From assembly GCF_019104745.1 (NCBI RefSeq), contig NZ_JAHRWL010000001.1:868001-932000 (forward strand): a stretch of DNA of 64,000 nt, read 5' to 3'. Origin of the DNA: Thalassococcus arenae. Its GTDB lineage: Bacteria; Pseudomonadota; Alphaproteobacteria; Rhodobacterales; Rhodobacteraceae. The notes under the pieces are model-generated. The model searched no databases, was not told the DNA's origin, and saw nothing but the letters and a program-made list of their open reading frames with translations. A program made the position numbers and the translations under genes. Each line of letters starts with the position of its first letter. Position 1 is the stretch's first letter. Of this stretch, positions 1-8,800 are shown piece after piece.

Positions 1-382
1 TGTCGCGGCTTTCGCGGATCGGCTTGCCGTTGTCGAGCGTTTCCAGCACCGCGAACAGCCGCGAATGCTTTTGCAACAGCCGCGCGATTGCATACAGATA
101 CCGCGCCCGCCCCCTGCCGCCCAGCCGCGCCCACTTGCCCTGCGCGGCCCGCGCCGCGGCGACGGCGGCATCCACATCGGCCTGCGTGGCCTGAGAGAGC
201 GTCGCCAGCACCTCGCCGGTCGCCGGGTTGCGGCTGTCGAAGCCGTCGCCTGGATCGGTGAAGACCCCGTCGATGAAATGTCCGAACCGGTCGCCCTGAT
301 CCACCAGCCAGGCCAACGCATCGCCGGCGGCTTCAGGCGCGGGGCCGTAATCCATGCTATCGAAGATTTGCTTGACGGTCAT
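1..382 (-). CDS. Aldehyde dehydrogenase family protein, N-terminal part, cut by window edge
   Basis: The first 127 residues are readable on the minus strand and run off the window at base 1. The N-terminal NAD(P)-aldehyde dehydrogenase pattern is present: 'FIDGVF', 'NPATGEVLA', an alanine-rich helix, and 'LETLDNGKPIRES' near residue 120. The catalytic Cys/Glu lie outside the window. The ATG overlaps the TGA of the membrane protein upstream (ATGA), so it belongs to the deoC operon. In such operons the dehydrogenase probably oxidises the acetaldehyde released by DeoC; that role is inferred from context. Confidence 0.85.
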   Translation of the reverse strand, partial: MTVKQIFDSMDYGPAPEAAGDALAWLVDQGDRFGHFIDGVFTDPGDGFDSRNPATGEVLATLSQATQADVDAAVAAARAAQGKWARLGGRGRARYLYAIARLLQKHSRLFAVLETLDNGKPIRESRD

Positions 383-678
383 GCGAATGGGCCTTTCAGC
401 GCGTGGTAGACGACATAGGCGATCCAGCAGAAAGCGACGGTCCATAGCACCAGTTGCACCCACCGCGTGCGCCGATGAAGCGCCGCGTAGTCCCGCAGAG
501 CGTCGGGCAATCGTCCATCCGGCGGCGGCATGAACAAGGGCTCGGGTCCCAGCAGTCGCTGCATCGGGGTCGGCAGGTCGCGCACGGCGCGGCGGATGCG
601 TCCTCGCCTCCACGCCGTGGACAGGACGATCAGCATGAAAAACAAAGCCGCCGCCGCGTATTCCGGGGTCAACTGCAT
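379..678 (-). CDS. Small membrane protein between deoC and aldehyde dehydrogenase
   Basis: This 99-residue protein has two hydrophobic segments, one near residues 6-23 and one near the C terminus (about 75-92), with a charged middle part. I start it at 'MQLTPEY', four bases after the deoC stop; six extra upstream codons are also open but would overlap deoC. Its stop overlaps the start of the next gene (ATGA). I do not recognise the family. Position inside a tight nucleoside-catabolism operon suggests an accessory role, but no function can be read from the sequence. Confidence 0.7.
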   Translation of the reverse strand: MQLTPEYAAAALFFMLIVLSTAWRRGRIRRAVRDLPTPMQRLLGPEPLFMPPPDGRLPDALRDYAALHRRTRWVQLVLWTVAFCWIAYVVYHALKGPFA

Positions 679-682
679 CGCC

Positions 683-1672
683 TTACCCCATCGCATGCCG
701 CCAGGACGCCGAATAGGCGCCGGTCACATGGTGTTCCAGCTGCCGCTCGATATCGCCCAACAGCGACGAGGCGCCGAAGCGGAACAGGTCGGGCCGCAGC
801 CAGCGATCGCCCAGTTCCTCCTTGACCAGTGCAAGATAGGTCAGGCTGTCCTTTGCCTTGGAAATCCCGCCCGCGGGTTTGTAGCCGACGCGAAACCCCG
901 TCGCCTCGTGATAGTCCCGGATCGCCCGCATCATCACCAGGCTGACCGGCAGCGTGGCATTGACGCTTTCCTTGCCGGTCGACGTTTTGATGAAATCGGC
1001 CCCCGCCATCATGCAGACCAGCGAGGCGCGCGCGACGTTCTGCAGCGTGCCCAGTTCCCCGGTGGCCAGGATCGCCTTGACATGCGCTTCGCCGCAGGCG
1101 GCGCGGAAGGTTCGCATTTCGTCGTACAGCGCCTGCCAGTTTCCGGTCAGCACATGGCGACGCGAGATGACGATGTCGATCTCGGCGGCGCCTGCTTTGA
1201 CGCTTTCCTCGATCTCGGCGACGCGCAGGTGAAACGGCGACAGGCCGGCGGGAAAGCCGGTGCTGACCGCGGCGACGGGAATGCCGCTGCCCTGCAGCGC
1301 CGCGACGGCCGGGGCGATCATGTCGTGATAGACGCAGACGGCGCCGACGGTCAGCCCCGGCATGCCGATGGTGTCCAGCAGGTCGGCGCGCACCGGCTGG
1401 CGCGCCTTGGAACACAACCGGGCCACGCGCCCCGCCGTGTCGTCGCCCGCCAGCGTCGTCAGGTCGATGCAGGAAATCGCCCGGGCAAGCCAGGCCGCCT
1501 GATGCGCCTTCTTGACGGATCGCCGCCCCGGCAGGGTCGCCGCGCGGCGTTCGATAGCCGAGCGGTTGGCGCGGGCGCGCATCACCCAGTCCATGTCCAG
1601 CGACATGCCCGGATTGCGGGGTTCGGTCACCTGGGGAAGCTGGTCGAGCCCTGACTTCTGCGCGGTGTGCAT
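683..1672 (-). CDS. deoC: Deoxyribose-phosphate aldolase
   Basis: Class I aldolase that splits 2-deoxyribose 5-phosphate into glyceraldehyde 3-phosphate and acetaldehyde in deoxynucleoside catabolism. The Schiff-base lysine is K229 in 'FIKTSTGK' and the proton-relay lysine K265 is in 'GYKPAGG'; 'EIDIVI' supplies the conserved Asp near 166. The start is the ATG at 1672, preceded by GAGGA; an upstream extension of 73 codons is open but lacks family similarity. At 329 residues it is of the long DeoC type. It leads an operon with the membrane protein and the aldehyde dehydrogenase. Confidence 0.95.
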   Translation of the reverse strand: MHTAQKSGLDQLPQVTEPRNPGMSLDMDWVMRARANRSAIERRAATLPGRRSVKKAHQAAWLARAISCIDLTTLAGDDTAGRVARLCSKARQPVRADLLDTIGMPGLTVGAVCVYHDMIAPAVAALQGSGIPVAAVSTGFPAGLSPFHLRVAEIEESVKAGAAEIDIVISRRHVLTGNWQALYDEMRTFRAACGEAHVKAILATGELGTLQNVARASLVCMMAGADFIKTSTGKESVNATLPVSLVMMRAIRDYHEATGFRVGYKPAGGISKAKDSLTYLALVKEELGDRWLRPDLFRFGASSLLGDIERQLEHHVTGAYSASWRHAMG

Positions 1673-1764
1673 CGTTGTCCTCGTGTCTTGCTCTGAAACG
1701 GTGACACGCGACCGGGACAGAGGCAAGCGCTGCCGTCGCGGCGGATTCCCGCCCGGCCCTTGAT

Positions 1765-1809
1765 TGCGAACAATTCGCATTATCATTGACTTTGTGAGAA
1801 TGACTCTCA
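1765..1809 (+). promoter_or_regulatory. Two Fur-family-like palindromes upstream of the metal ABC transporter
   Basis: TGCGAACAATTCGCA (1765-1779) and TGAGAATGACTCTCA (1795-1809) are both 7-1-7 inverted repeats with six of seven arm bases matching. The second closely resembles the classical Fur core TGATAAT-N-ATTATCA. They lie 27-72 bases before the substrate-binding protein start. In alphaproteobacteria Mur (Mn-responsive Fur homologue) or Zur controls such operons, so metal-dependent repression is likely; which regulator cannot be told from sequence. Confidence 0.6.
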
Positions 1810-1836
1810 TATTCATGCAAAGGAGAAAAACACCCG

Positions 1837-2796
1837 ATGTTCTTGACCCGCCGCGCTTTGCTGACCGCCACCGCCGCTGCTGCGTTCGCACCGCACGCCG
1901 CGCTGGCGCAGTCGCCGATATCCGTCATCGCCACTACCGGCATGATCGCCGACGCCGCGACGGCGATTGCGGGCGACAAGGCCGATGTCCGGGCCCTGAT
2001 GGGGCCGGGCGTGGACCCGCACGGCTATCGCCAGACCCGCTCGGACATCGCGGCGATGGCGCGCGCCGATGTGGTGCTGTGGAACGGCCTCTATCTCGAA
2101 GCCCAGCTCGAGGACTTTCTGACCGAACTCGCCAGCCGCACCCGCGTCGTCGCGGTGGCCGAGGCGGCGCCTGCCGACAAGCTGCTGCGCCACGTCGATT
2201 ACGAGGGCCGCGCCGACCCGCATCTTTGGATGGTGCCCGGCCTTTGGCGATTCGCGGTCGAGCGGGTACGCGACACCCTGATCGAAGCCGCGCCGGACCA
2301 TGCCGACACCTTCGCGGCCAACGCCGAAGCCTATCTGGCCGAACTCGACGCGGTCGGAACCTACGCCGCCGACATCCTGTCGCGTGTCCCGCAAGAGGCG
2401 CGCGTGCTGGTTACCGCGCATGATGCCTTTGGCTATTTCGGCCGCGAATACGGCTTCGAGGTGGAAGGCATCCAGGGCATCTCGACCGAAAGCGAGGCCG
2501 GCTTGCAGCGCATCGGTGAACTGGTCGGCATGCTGGCTGCGCGCAAGATCGGTGCCGTTTTCGTCGAAAGCTCGGTCTCGGATCGCAACATCCGGGCCCT
2601 GATCGAAGGCGCCCGCGCCCGCGGCCACGAGGTGACCATCGGCGGCGAATTGTTCTCGGATGCGATGGGCGCACCAGGGACCTACGAAGGCACGCTGGTC
2701 GGCATGCTGGATCACAACGCCACCACCATCGCCCGCGCCCTTGGCGCCGATGCCCCGGCCCGCGGTATGGCCGGGCGGCTGTCGGCAGAAAGCTGA
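1837..2796 (+). CDS. mntA: Metal (Mn/Zn-type) ABC transporter substrate-binding protein
   Basis: Periplasmic cluster A-I binding protein of 319 residues. The signal peptide has 'TRRALL' and a hydrophobic core ending at 'ALAQ' (about residue 25). Probable metal ligands are H62 (DPHGY), H129 (DPHLW), H195 (AHDAFGY) and D275 (LFSDAMG), the His3-Asp set of TroA-type proteins rather than the His2-Glu-Asp set of strict Mn binders. It has a good AGGAG site and is the first gene of a four-gene operon with ATPase and two permeases. That gene order favours Mn(II)/Fe(II), but Zn(II) is not excluded. Confidence 0.88.
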   Translation: MFLTRRALLTATAAAAFAPHAALAQSPISVIATTGMIADAATAIAGDKADVRALMGPGVDPHGYRQTRSDIAAMARADVVLWNGLYLEAQLEDFLTELASRTRVVAVAEAAPADKLLRHVDYEGRADPHLWMVPGLWRFAVERVRDTLIEAAPDHADTFAANAEAYLAELDAVGTYAADILSRVPQEARVLVTAHDAFGYFGREYGFEVEGIQGISTESEAGLQRIGELVGMLAARKIGAVFVESSVSDRNIRALIEGARARGHEVTIGGELFSDAMGAPGTYEGTLVGMLDHNATTIARALGADAPARGMAGRLSAES

Positions 2797-2799
2797 ACC

Positions 2800-3600
2800 A
2801 TGAAAACCCTGTCCCTCGCTTTCGATCACGGCCACGCCCTGCACGAAGACCTCGGCGCAAGCCCGATGGCGCTGCGCGGGTTGACGGTTTCTTATGGCGG
2901 CGAGCCGGTGGTCTTCTCGGCCGACATGACCGTGCAATCGGGCACCATGACGGCCATCGTCGGCCCGAACGGCGCCGGGAAATCATCGCTGCTCAAGGCG
3001 GCGCTGCAGATCGTACCGGCGCTGGCGGGGCACGTGATGTTCTGGGGCCAGCCCTTTGCCGCCGTGCGGGACCGCATCGCCTATGTCCCGCAGCGGAATT
3101 CCGTCGATTGGGATTTCCCGACACGTGTTCTGGACGTGGTTCTGATGGGACTTTACCGCGAACTGGGCCTGTTCCGCCGGGTGCGCGCGGAACACCGCGA
3201 CCGGGCGCTGGCCTGTCTCGACCGCGTCGGCATGCGTGACTTCGCGGACCGCCAGATCGGCCAGCTGTCCGGCGGCCAGCAGCAGCGGGTCTTCCTGGCC
3301 CGGGCGCTGGCGCAGGACGCCGATCTCTACCTGCTGGACGAACCCTTTGCCGGGGTCGACGCCGCGACCGAAGCCGCGATCATCGCCGTTCTCAAGGCCC
3401 TGCGCGACGAAGGCCGTACCGTGGTCGCCGTCCATCACGACCTGTCGACCGTCGAAGCCTATTTCGACCGCGTCTTCCTGATCAATCGCCGCGCCATCGC
3501 CGAAGGACCGGTGGATACGACCTTCACCCCCGACCTGCTTCAGGCCACCTATGGCGGCCGGCTGAGCCAGGCCATGCCCGAGCTGGCACGCGGGGCCTGA
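2800..3600 (+). CDS. mntB: Metal ABC transporter ATP-binding protein
   Basis: The 266-residue ATPase powers metal import. Walker A 'GPNGAGKSS' is near residue 57, signature 'LSGGQQQR' near 157, Walker B 'LYLLDEPF' near 178, and the switch histidine is in 'AVHHD'. It begins three bases after the binding-protein stop and ends four bases before the first permease. The N terminus carries about 25 extra residues before the ABC core, so a slightly later start is possible, but no better ribosome site is seen. Confidence 0.9.
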   Translation: MKTLSLAFDHGHALHEDLGASPMALRGLTVSYGGEPVVFSADMTVQSGTMTAIVGPNGAGKSSLLKAALQIVPALAGHVMFWGQPFAAVRDRIAYVPQRNSVDWDFPTRVLDVVLMGLYRELGLFRRVRAEHRDRALACLDRVGMRDFADRQIGQLSGGQQQRVFLARALAQDADLYLLDEPFAGVDAATEAAIIAVLKALRDEGRTVVAVHHDLSTVEAYFDRVFLINRRAIAEGPVDTTFTPDLLQATYGGRLSQAMPELARGA

Positions 3601-3604
3601 CGCG

Positions 3605-4807
3605 ATGCTGCGCGACGCGCTGCTTCTCCAGTTGGGCTACAACGCCACACTGGTGGCCCTTGGCGCTGCGGCGCTCGGTCTGGCAGCGGGCACGATCGGC
3701 AGCTTCCTGCATCTGCGCAAGCGCGCGCTGGTCTCGGACGCGATCAGCCATGCCACCCTGCCGGGCCTTGCGCTGGCTTTCATCGGACTGGTCCTGCTGG
3801 GCCAGGACGGGCGCAGCTTGCCGGTATTGATGGCCGGAGCGGCGGTGTCGGCCTGGGCCGGGCTGTGGATCATCGGCTGGCTGACCCGGTCCACCCGGAT
3901 GACCGAGGATGGCGCCATCGGTGCCATCCTGTCGGTCTTCTTCGGTTTCGGCATCGTGTTGCTGACGGTGATCCAGTCGCTTCCCTCGGGTCGCCAGGCG
4001 GGGCTCGAAGGGTTCCTGCTGGGTTCGACCGCCGGGATGCTGCGCGCCGATGCGATCACCATTGCCATCGGCGGCGCGCTGGTGCTGGCTGCCGCACTGG
4101 CGCTGCGCCGCGCCTTCCTGATGGTCGCTTTCGACCAGGGCTATGCCGAAGTGCGTGGCCTGAACATCGCCCGGCTCGACCTTGCGCTGATGACGCTGGT
4201 GTTGGCGGTCACGGTTGTCGGGCTCAAGGTGGTCGGACTGATCCTGGTCGTCGCCCTGCTCATCATTCCACCGGTCGCCGCGCGTTTCTGGACCGATCGG
4301 GCCGAACTGTCGGTCGCCATCGCTGCGCTGCTGGGCGGATTGTCGGGCTATCTGGGCGCAGCCGTGTCGGCCACCGCGCCGGACCTGCCCACCGGACCGA
4401 TCATCGTGCTTGTGGCCTTCACCTTTTTCGCCGCGTCGATGTTGCTGGCGCCGCGCCGGGGCGTCGTCGCCGCCCTGTTGCACCAGGTGCAACTGGGCCA
4501 GGAGGTTCACCGCCGGCAGGGTCTTGTCGCGTTGGCGCATGGCTTGCCGGTACACGAGGCGCGCACCCGCCGCCTGCTGCGGCGGGCCGGTCTGATGCGG
4601 GCCGATGGCGTGGTGACCGAACATGGCCGCGCCGCCGCTGCAAACGCCGTTCGGGACGAAGCGCGGTGGCGAGCGTTGCGCGGCAGCGTCGCACTGGCCG
4701 AGCTTGCCGCCCATGACAACGGATTGACCCGCATCGACGAGGTTCTGACCCGTGACCAGATCTCCGAGATCGACCGGCGCATCGGTCCGCCCAAGGAGGC
4801 GACATGA
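3605..4807 (+). CDS. mntC: Metal ABC transporter permease with C-terminal winged-helix-like domain
   Basis: Residues 1-285 form the multi-helix ABC-3 permease of Mn/Zn transporters ('SDAISHATLPG' near residue 40, a typical family motif). Residues about 290-400 are soluble and charged ('HQVQLGQEVHRRQG', 'RLLRRAGLMRADGVVTEHGRAAA'), resembling the DtxR/MntR-like winged-helix extension found on some TroC/MntC permeases. The 400-residue length against about 290 for a plain permease reflects this fusion. The stop overlaps the next start (ATGA). The tail may sense metal or act structurally; that is inference. Confidence 0.87.
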   Translation: MLRDALLLQLGYNATLVALGAAALGLAAGTIGSFLHLRKRALVSDAISHATLPGLALAFIGLVLLGQDGRSLPVLMAGAAVSAWAGLWIIGWLTRSTRMTEDGAIGAILSVFFGFGIVLLTVIQSLPSGRQAGLEGFLLGSTAGMLRADAITIAIGGALVLAAALALRRAFLMVAFDQGYAEVRGLNIARLDLALMTLVLAVTVVGLKVVGLILVVALLIIPPVAARFWTDRAELSVAIAALLGGLSGYLGAAVSATAPDLPTGPIIVLVAFTFFAASMLLAPRRGVVAALLHQVQLGQEVHRRQGLVALAHGLPVHEARTRRLLRRAGLMRADGVVTEHGRAAAANAVRDEARWRALRGSVALAELAAHDNGLTRIDEVLTRDQISEIDRRIGPPKEAT

Positions 4808-5712
4808 TGGGTGCGGAGTTCGTCTCGCTTTCGCTTACGCCGATCCTGATCGGGGCATTCGCGGCGATGGCCTGCGCCCTGCCCGGTACGTTCCTGCTGC
4901 TGCGCCGGCAATCGCTGATCGGCGACGCGATCAGCCATGTCGTCCTGCCCGGCATCGTCGTGGCATTCCTCGTGACCGGCACCGTCGCGACCCTGCCGAT
5001 GACACTCGGCGCCGGCACGGCGGCCGTTGTGGCCGTGGTGTTGATCGAAACGATCCGCCGCCTGGGTCGGGTCGAAACCGGCGCGGCGATGGGCGTGGTC
5101 TTTACCGCCATGTTCGCCGGCGGTGTTCTGCTGCTAGAACAGTCCGATACGTCCGGCGTGCATCTGGACGTCGAACACGCGCTTTACGGCAATCTCGAAA
5201 GCCTGATCTGGCTGGATGCCCGCGGCTGGGCCTCGCTGACCGACCCCGCCGCCCTTGCGGGACTGCCGCCGGAATTGCTGCGCATGGCCGGGGTTCTGGC
5301 ACTGGTGGCCGCGCTGACGGCGCTGTTCTGGCGGCCGCTCAAGATCGCCACTTTCGACGAAGGCTTCGCGCGCGGATTGGGACTGCCGACTGCGTCTTTG
5401 TCGCTCGGCCTGGTCGTCGCGGCGGCCTTGGCGGCGGTGGCGGCCTTCGACGCGGTGGGATCGATCATCGTGATCGCGATGTTCATCTGCCCGCCCGCTG
5501 CAGCACGGATGATGACCAACGACTTGGGCGCGCAGGTCGGCTGGTCGTTGGCCTTCGCCGCGGCCTCGGCCGTGCTGGGCTACGTGCTGGCCGGATATGG
5601 GCCGCTCTGGCTGGGCTTTTCAGCCACTGTATCCGCGGCGGGCATGATCGCCACCGTGTCGGGTCTGATCCTGGCCGTGGCAGCTCTGACCGGGCCGCAT
5701 CGCCGCGCCTGA
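4804..5712 (+). CDS. mntD: Metal ABC transporter permease
   Basis: Second ABC-3 permease of the transporter, 302 residues with eight or more hydrophobic segments and the motif 'IGDAISHVVLPG' near residue 40. It lacks the soluble tail of its partner, so the two permeases probably form a heterodimer. Two adjacent ATG codons (4804 and 4807) are available; the first overlaps the upstream TGA. It is the last gene of the operon and is followed at once by a long inverted repeat that could terminate transcription. Confidence 0.9.
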   Translation: MMGAEFVSLSLTPILIGAFAAMACALPGTFLLLRRQSLIGDAISHVVLPGIVVAFLVTGTVATLPMTLGAGTAAVVAVVLIETIRRLGRVETGAAMGVVFTAMFAGGVLLLEQSDTSGVHLDVEHALYGNLESLIWLDARGWASLTDPAALAGLPPELLRMAGVLALVAALTALFWRPLKIATFDEGFARGLGLPTASLSLGLVVAAALAAVAAFDAVGSIIVIAMFICPPAAARMMTNDLGAQVGWSLAFAAASAVLGYVLAGYGPLWLGFSATVSAAGMIATVSGLILAVAALTGPHRRA

Positions 5713-5716
5713 TCCC

Positions 5717-5788
5717 TTCTTCTCTTTCGAAAATACGCCAGCGCCCCGTGGCCACAGGCGGGCCGTGCGTATTTGGAAAAGAGAAGAA
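5717..5788. repeat. Long inverted repeat between mntD and dnaE2, possible bidirectional terminator
   Basis: Left arm 5717-5738 (TTCTTCTCTTT...AAATACGC) pairs with right arm 5767-5788 at 19 of 22 positions, with a 28-base GC-rich loop that can itself fold. The right arm (GCGTATTTGGAAAAGAGAAG) vaguely resembles the tail of the repeat at 8746 and 52533. It may end the metal transporter transcript before the SOS-controlled dnaE2. Confidence 0.6.
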
Positions 5789-5823
5789 ACAGGGGACTCG
5801 CCCCAGCCCCGCACAAGCGCTAT

Positions 5824-5838
5824 GTTCTTCTTATGTTC
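5824..5838 (+). promoter_or_regulatory. LexA (SOS) box overlapping the dnaE2 start codon
   Basis: GTTCTTCTTATGTTC is a perfect match to the alphaproteobacterial LexA site GTTC-N7-GTTC. The ATG of dnaE2 (5833-5835) lies inside it and no Shine-Dalgarno sequence precedes it, so the transcript is probably leaderless or nearly so. LexA bound here would block initiation directly, making dnaE2 damage-inducible. Confidence 0.7.
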
Positions 5839-8800
5839 TCGGAGTTGTCCATCACCTCGAACTTCACTTTCCTCACCGGTGCCTCGCATCCCGAGGAATA
5901 CATGGAGCGCGCGGCGATCCTGGGCCTTTCAGCCATCGCCATCGCCGATGTCAATTCGGTGGCGGGCATCGTGCGGGCGCATACACGGGCGCGCGAGATC
6001 GCCCGGCAGGTGGCCGAGCGCGACGCGGTGGAAGCGCGCGACGGCCGCATCGGGCCGCCCTGCCCCGCCGGCCTTGTGCGGCCCGACGCGATGGCGATCC
6101 GCAACGTGCCGCGGCTGATCCCGGCGGCCCGGCTGGTCTTTTCCGAGGGTGTCGAGATCACGGCCCTGGCGGCGACCCGGCGGGGCTGGGCGGTGCTGTG
6201 CCGGCTGATCTCCAAGGGCCGGCTGCGCGCGCCGAAGGGGCATTGCGACCTGCGCCTGGCCGAGTTGCCGGACGACATGAGCGGGCTGGAACTGATCCTG
6301 CATCCGCCACCACATATCCCGTCGCCGACCCGCGGCGCGTGCCCGTGGCGGACACAAGCCGAACGGCTGTCGCGCCGCCTGCATCCGCAGATGCATCTGG
6401 CGCTGACACCGCTTTACGACGGTGAGGATGATCGCCGCTTTGCCCGGATTGCCCGGCTCGCCGCCGATCTGGGCCTGCCCACGGTCGCCACCGCCTGCCC
6501 GCGCATGCATCACGGCCGCCGCCGCCGCATGGCCGACGTGCTGACCGCGATCCGGTTGGGCTGCCGGGTCTCGGACCTGGGCAAATCCGCCCTGGCCAAT
6601 GCCGAACAGCGCCTGCGGTCCGAGGCCGAGATGCGCGCGCTGATGGGACCGCAGGCCGATGCCGTCGACCGCGCCGCCGCGCTGGCCGAGCGCTGCCGCT
6701 TCGACCTGGGCACGCTGCGCTACGAATACCCCTCGGAAATCGCGCAGGGCGAGACCGCCGAGGCACGGCTGCGGCGGCTGGCCCACGAGGGGTTGCGCTG
6801 GCGCTATCCGCACGGCGCGCCCGACAAGGTGCGTGCGATGCTGGAACACGAACTGGCCCTGATCGCCAAGCTGAGATACGAGCCCTATTTCCTGACCGTG
6901 CGCGACGTGGTGGCCTTTGCCCGCGCGCGGAACATCCTTTGCCAGGGCCGCGGCAGCGCCGCCAATTCGGTCGTGTGCTACTGCCTCGGCGTCACCTCGG
7001 TTTCCCCCGAGATCGGCACGATGGTGTTCGAACGTTTCGTCAGTGAGGCGCGCGACGAGCCACCCGATATCGACGTCGATTTCGAACACGAGCGCCGCGA
7101 GGAGGTGATCCAGCACATCTACGACCGTTACGGCCGCCACCGCGCGGGCCTGTGCGCCACCGTCATCCATTACCGCGGCAAGCGCGCCATCCGCGAGGTC
7201 GGCGCGGCGATGGGGCTGGCGCGCGACACGATCGGCGCGCTGTCGTCGCAGCTTTGGGGGTTCTTCTCGACCAAGGGGCTGGAGGCCGAGCGCATGGCCG
7301 AGATCGGGCTGGACCCTGGCGACCGGCAGCTTCGGCTGACGCTGGAGCTGGTCTACGAGATCGTCGGCTTCCCCCGGCACCTGTCGCAGCATGTCGGTGG
7401 CTTCATCATGACCGAGGGGCGGCTTGATGAACTGGTGCCGATCGAGAACGCCACGATGGAGGGCCGCACGGTCATCTGCTGGGACAAGGACGACATCGAC
7501 AGCCTGGGCATCCTCAAGGTCGACGTGCTGGCGCTTGGCATGCTGACCTGCATCCGCAAGGCGTTCGACCTGCTCGATCTGCACCACGGCGAACGCTTCA
7601 GCCTGGCCACGCTGCCGCCCGAGGACCCGGCGGTCTACGACATGCTCTGCGAGGCCGACAGCATCGGGGTCTTCCAGGTCGAAAGCCGCGCGCAGATGAA
7701 CTTCCTGCCGCGGATGAAACCGCGGACCTTCTACGACCTGGTGATCGAGGTGGCGATCATCCGCCCCGGCCCGATCCAGGGCGACATGGTGCATCCCTAT
7801 ATCCGGCGGCGCAACGGCGAGGAGGCGGTCAGCTTTCCCTCGGACGCACTTGGCCAGGTGCTGGGCAAGACGCTGGGTGTGCCGCTGTTCCAGGAACAGG
7901 CGATGCAGATCGCCATCGTGGGCGCGGGGTTTACCCCCGAACAGGCCGATCGTCTGCGGCGGTCGCTGGCGACCTTCAAGAAGCATGGGTCGGTCAGCGA
8001 GTTCCGCGCGCTGTTCCTGAAGGGCATGAAACGCAACGGCTATGACGACGATTTCGCCGAGCGGTGTTTTTCCCAGATCGAGGGGTTCGGATCCTACGGG
8101 TTCCCGGAAAGCCACGCCGCCAGCTTCGCCCTGCTGGTCTATGCCAGCGCCTGGATCAAGCGCCACCATCCCGGCATCTTCGCCTGCGCGCTGCTGAATT
8201 CGCAGCCCATGGGCTTTTACGCGCCGGCCCAGATCGTGCGGGATGCCCGCGAACACGGCGTGGTGGTGCGCCCGGTCTGCATCAATGCCAGTTTCTGGGA
8301 CAACGTGATGGAACCCGACGGACAAGGCGGGCTGGCCCTGCGGCTGGGCTTTCGGCAGATCAAGGGGCTGTCCGAGGAAGACGCGCAGTGGATCGCGGGC
8401 GCACGCGGCAACGGGTATCAAACCGTGCGCGATGTCTGGCGGCGGGCGGGGCTGGCCGCGCCCGTGCTGGCGCGATTGGCCGAGGCCGACGTCTTTGCCG
8501 GGCTGGGTCTGTCGCGGCGCGCGGCGCTGTGGGAGGCCAAGGGCTTGGGCCCGTCGCAGGAATTGCCGCTGTTCGCCCGCGACATCGACGGCGAGGGGAC
8601 CCAGGAACCGGTCGCGCTGCTGCCCGAGATGACGATGGGCGAACAGGTGGTCGAGGATTACGTCGCCATGCGCCTGTCGTTGCGGGCCCATCCGGTGGCT
8701 TTGTTGCGGCCTTTGTTGACCCCCGCGCCCCCGGAGCCCGGGCAAAGGGGCGCTGCCCCTCTGGCGGCCAAGCCGCCATTCACCCCGGAGTTTATCCGGC

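Noticed and set aside
5773-5832. Upstream ATG extending dnaE2 by 20 residues
   Set aside because: It lies in the inverted repeat arm and before the LexA box; the family starts at the 5833 ATG.
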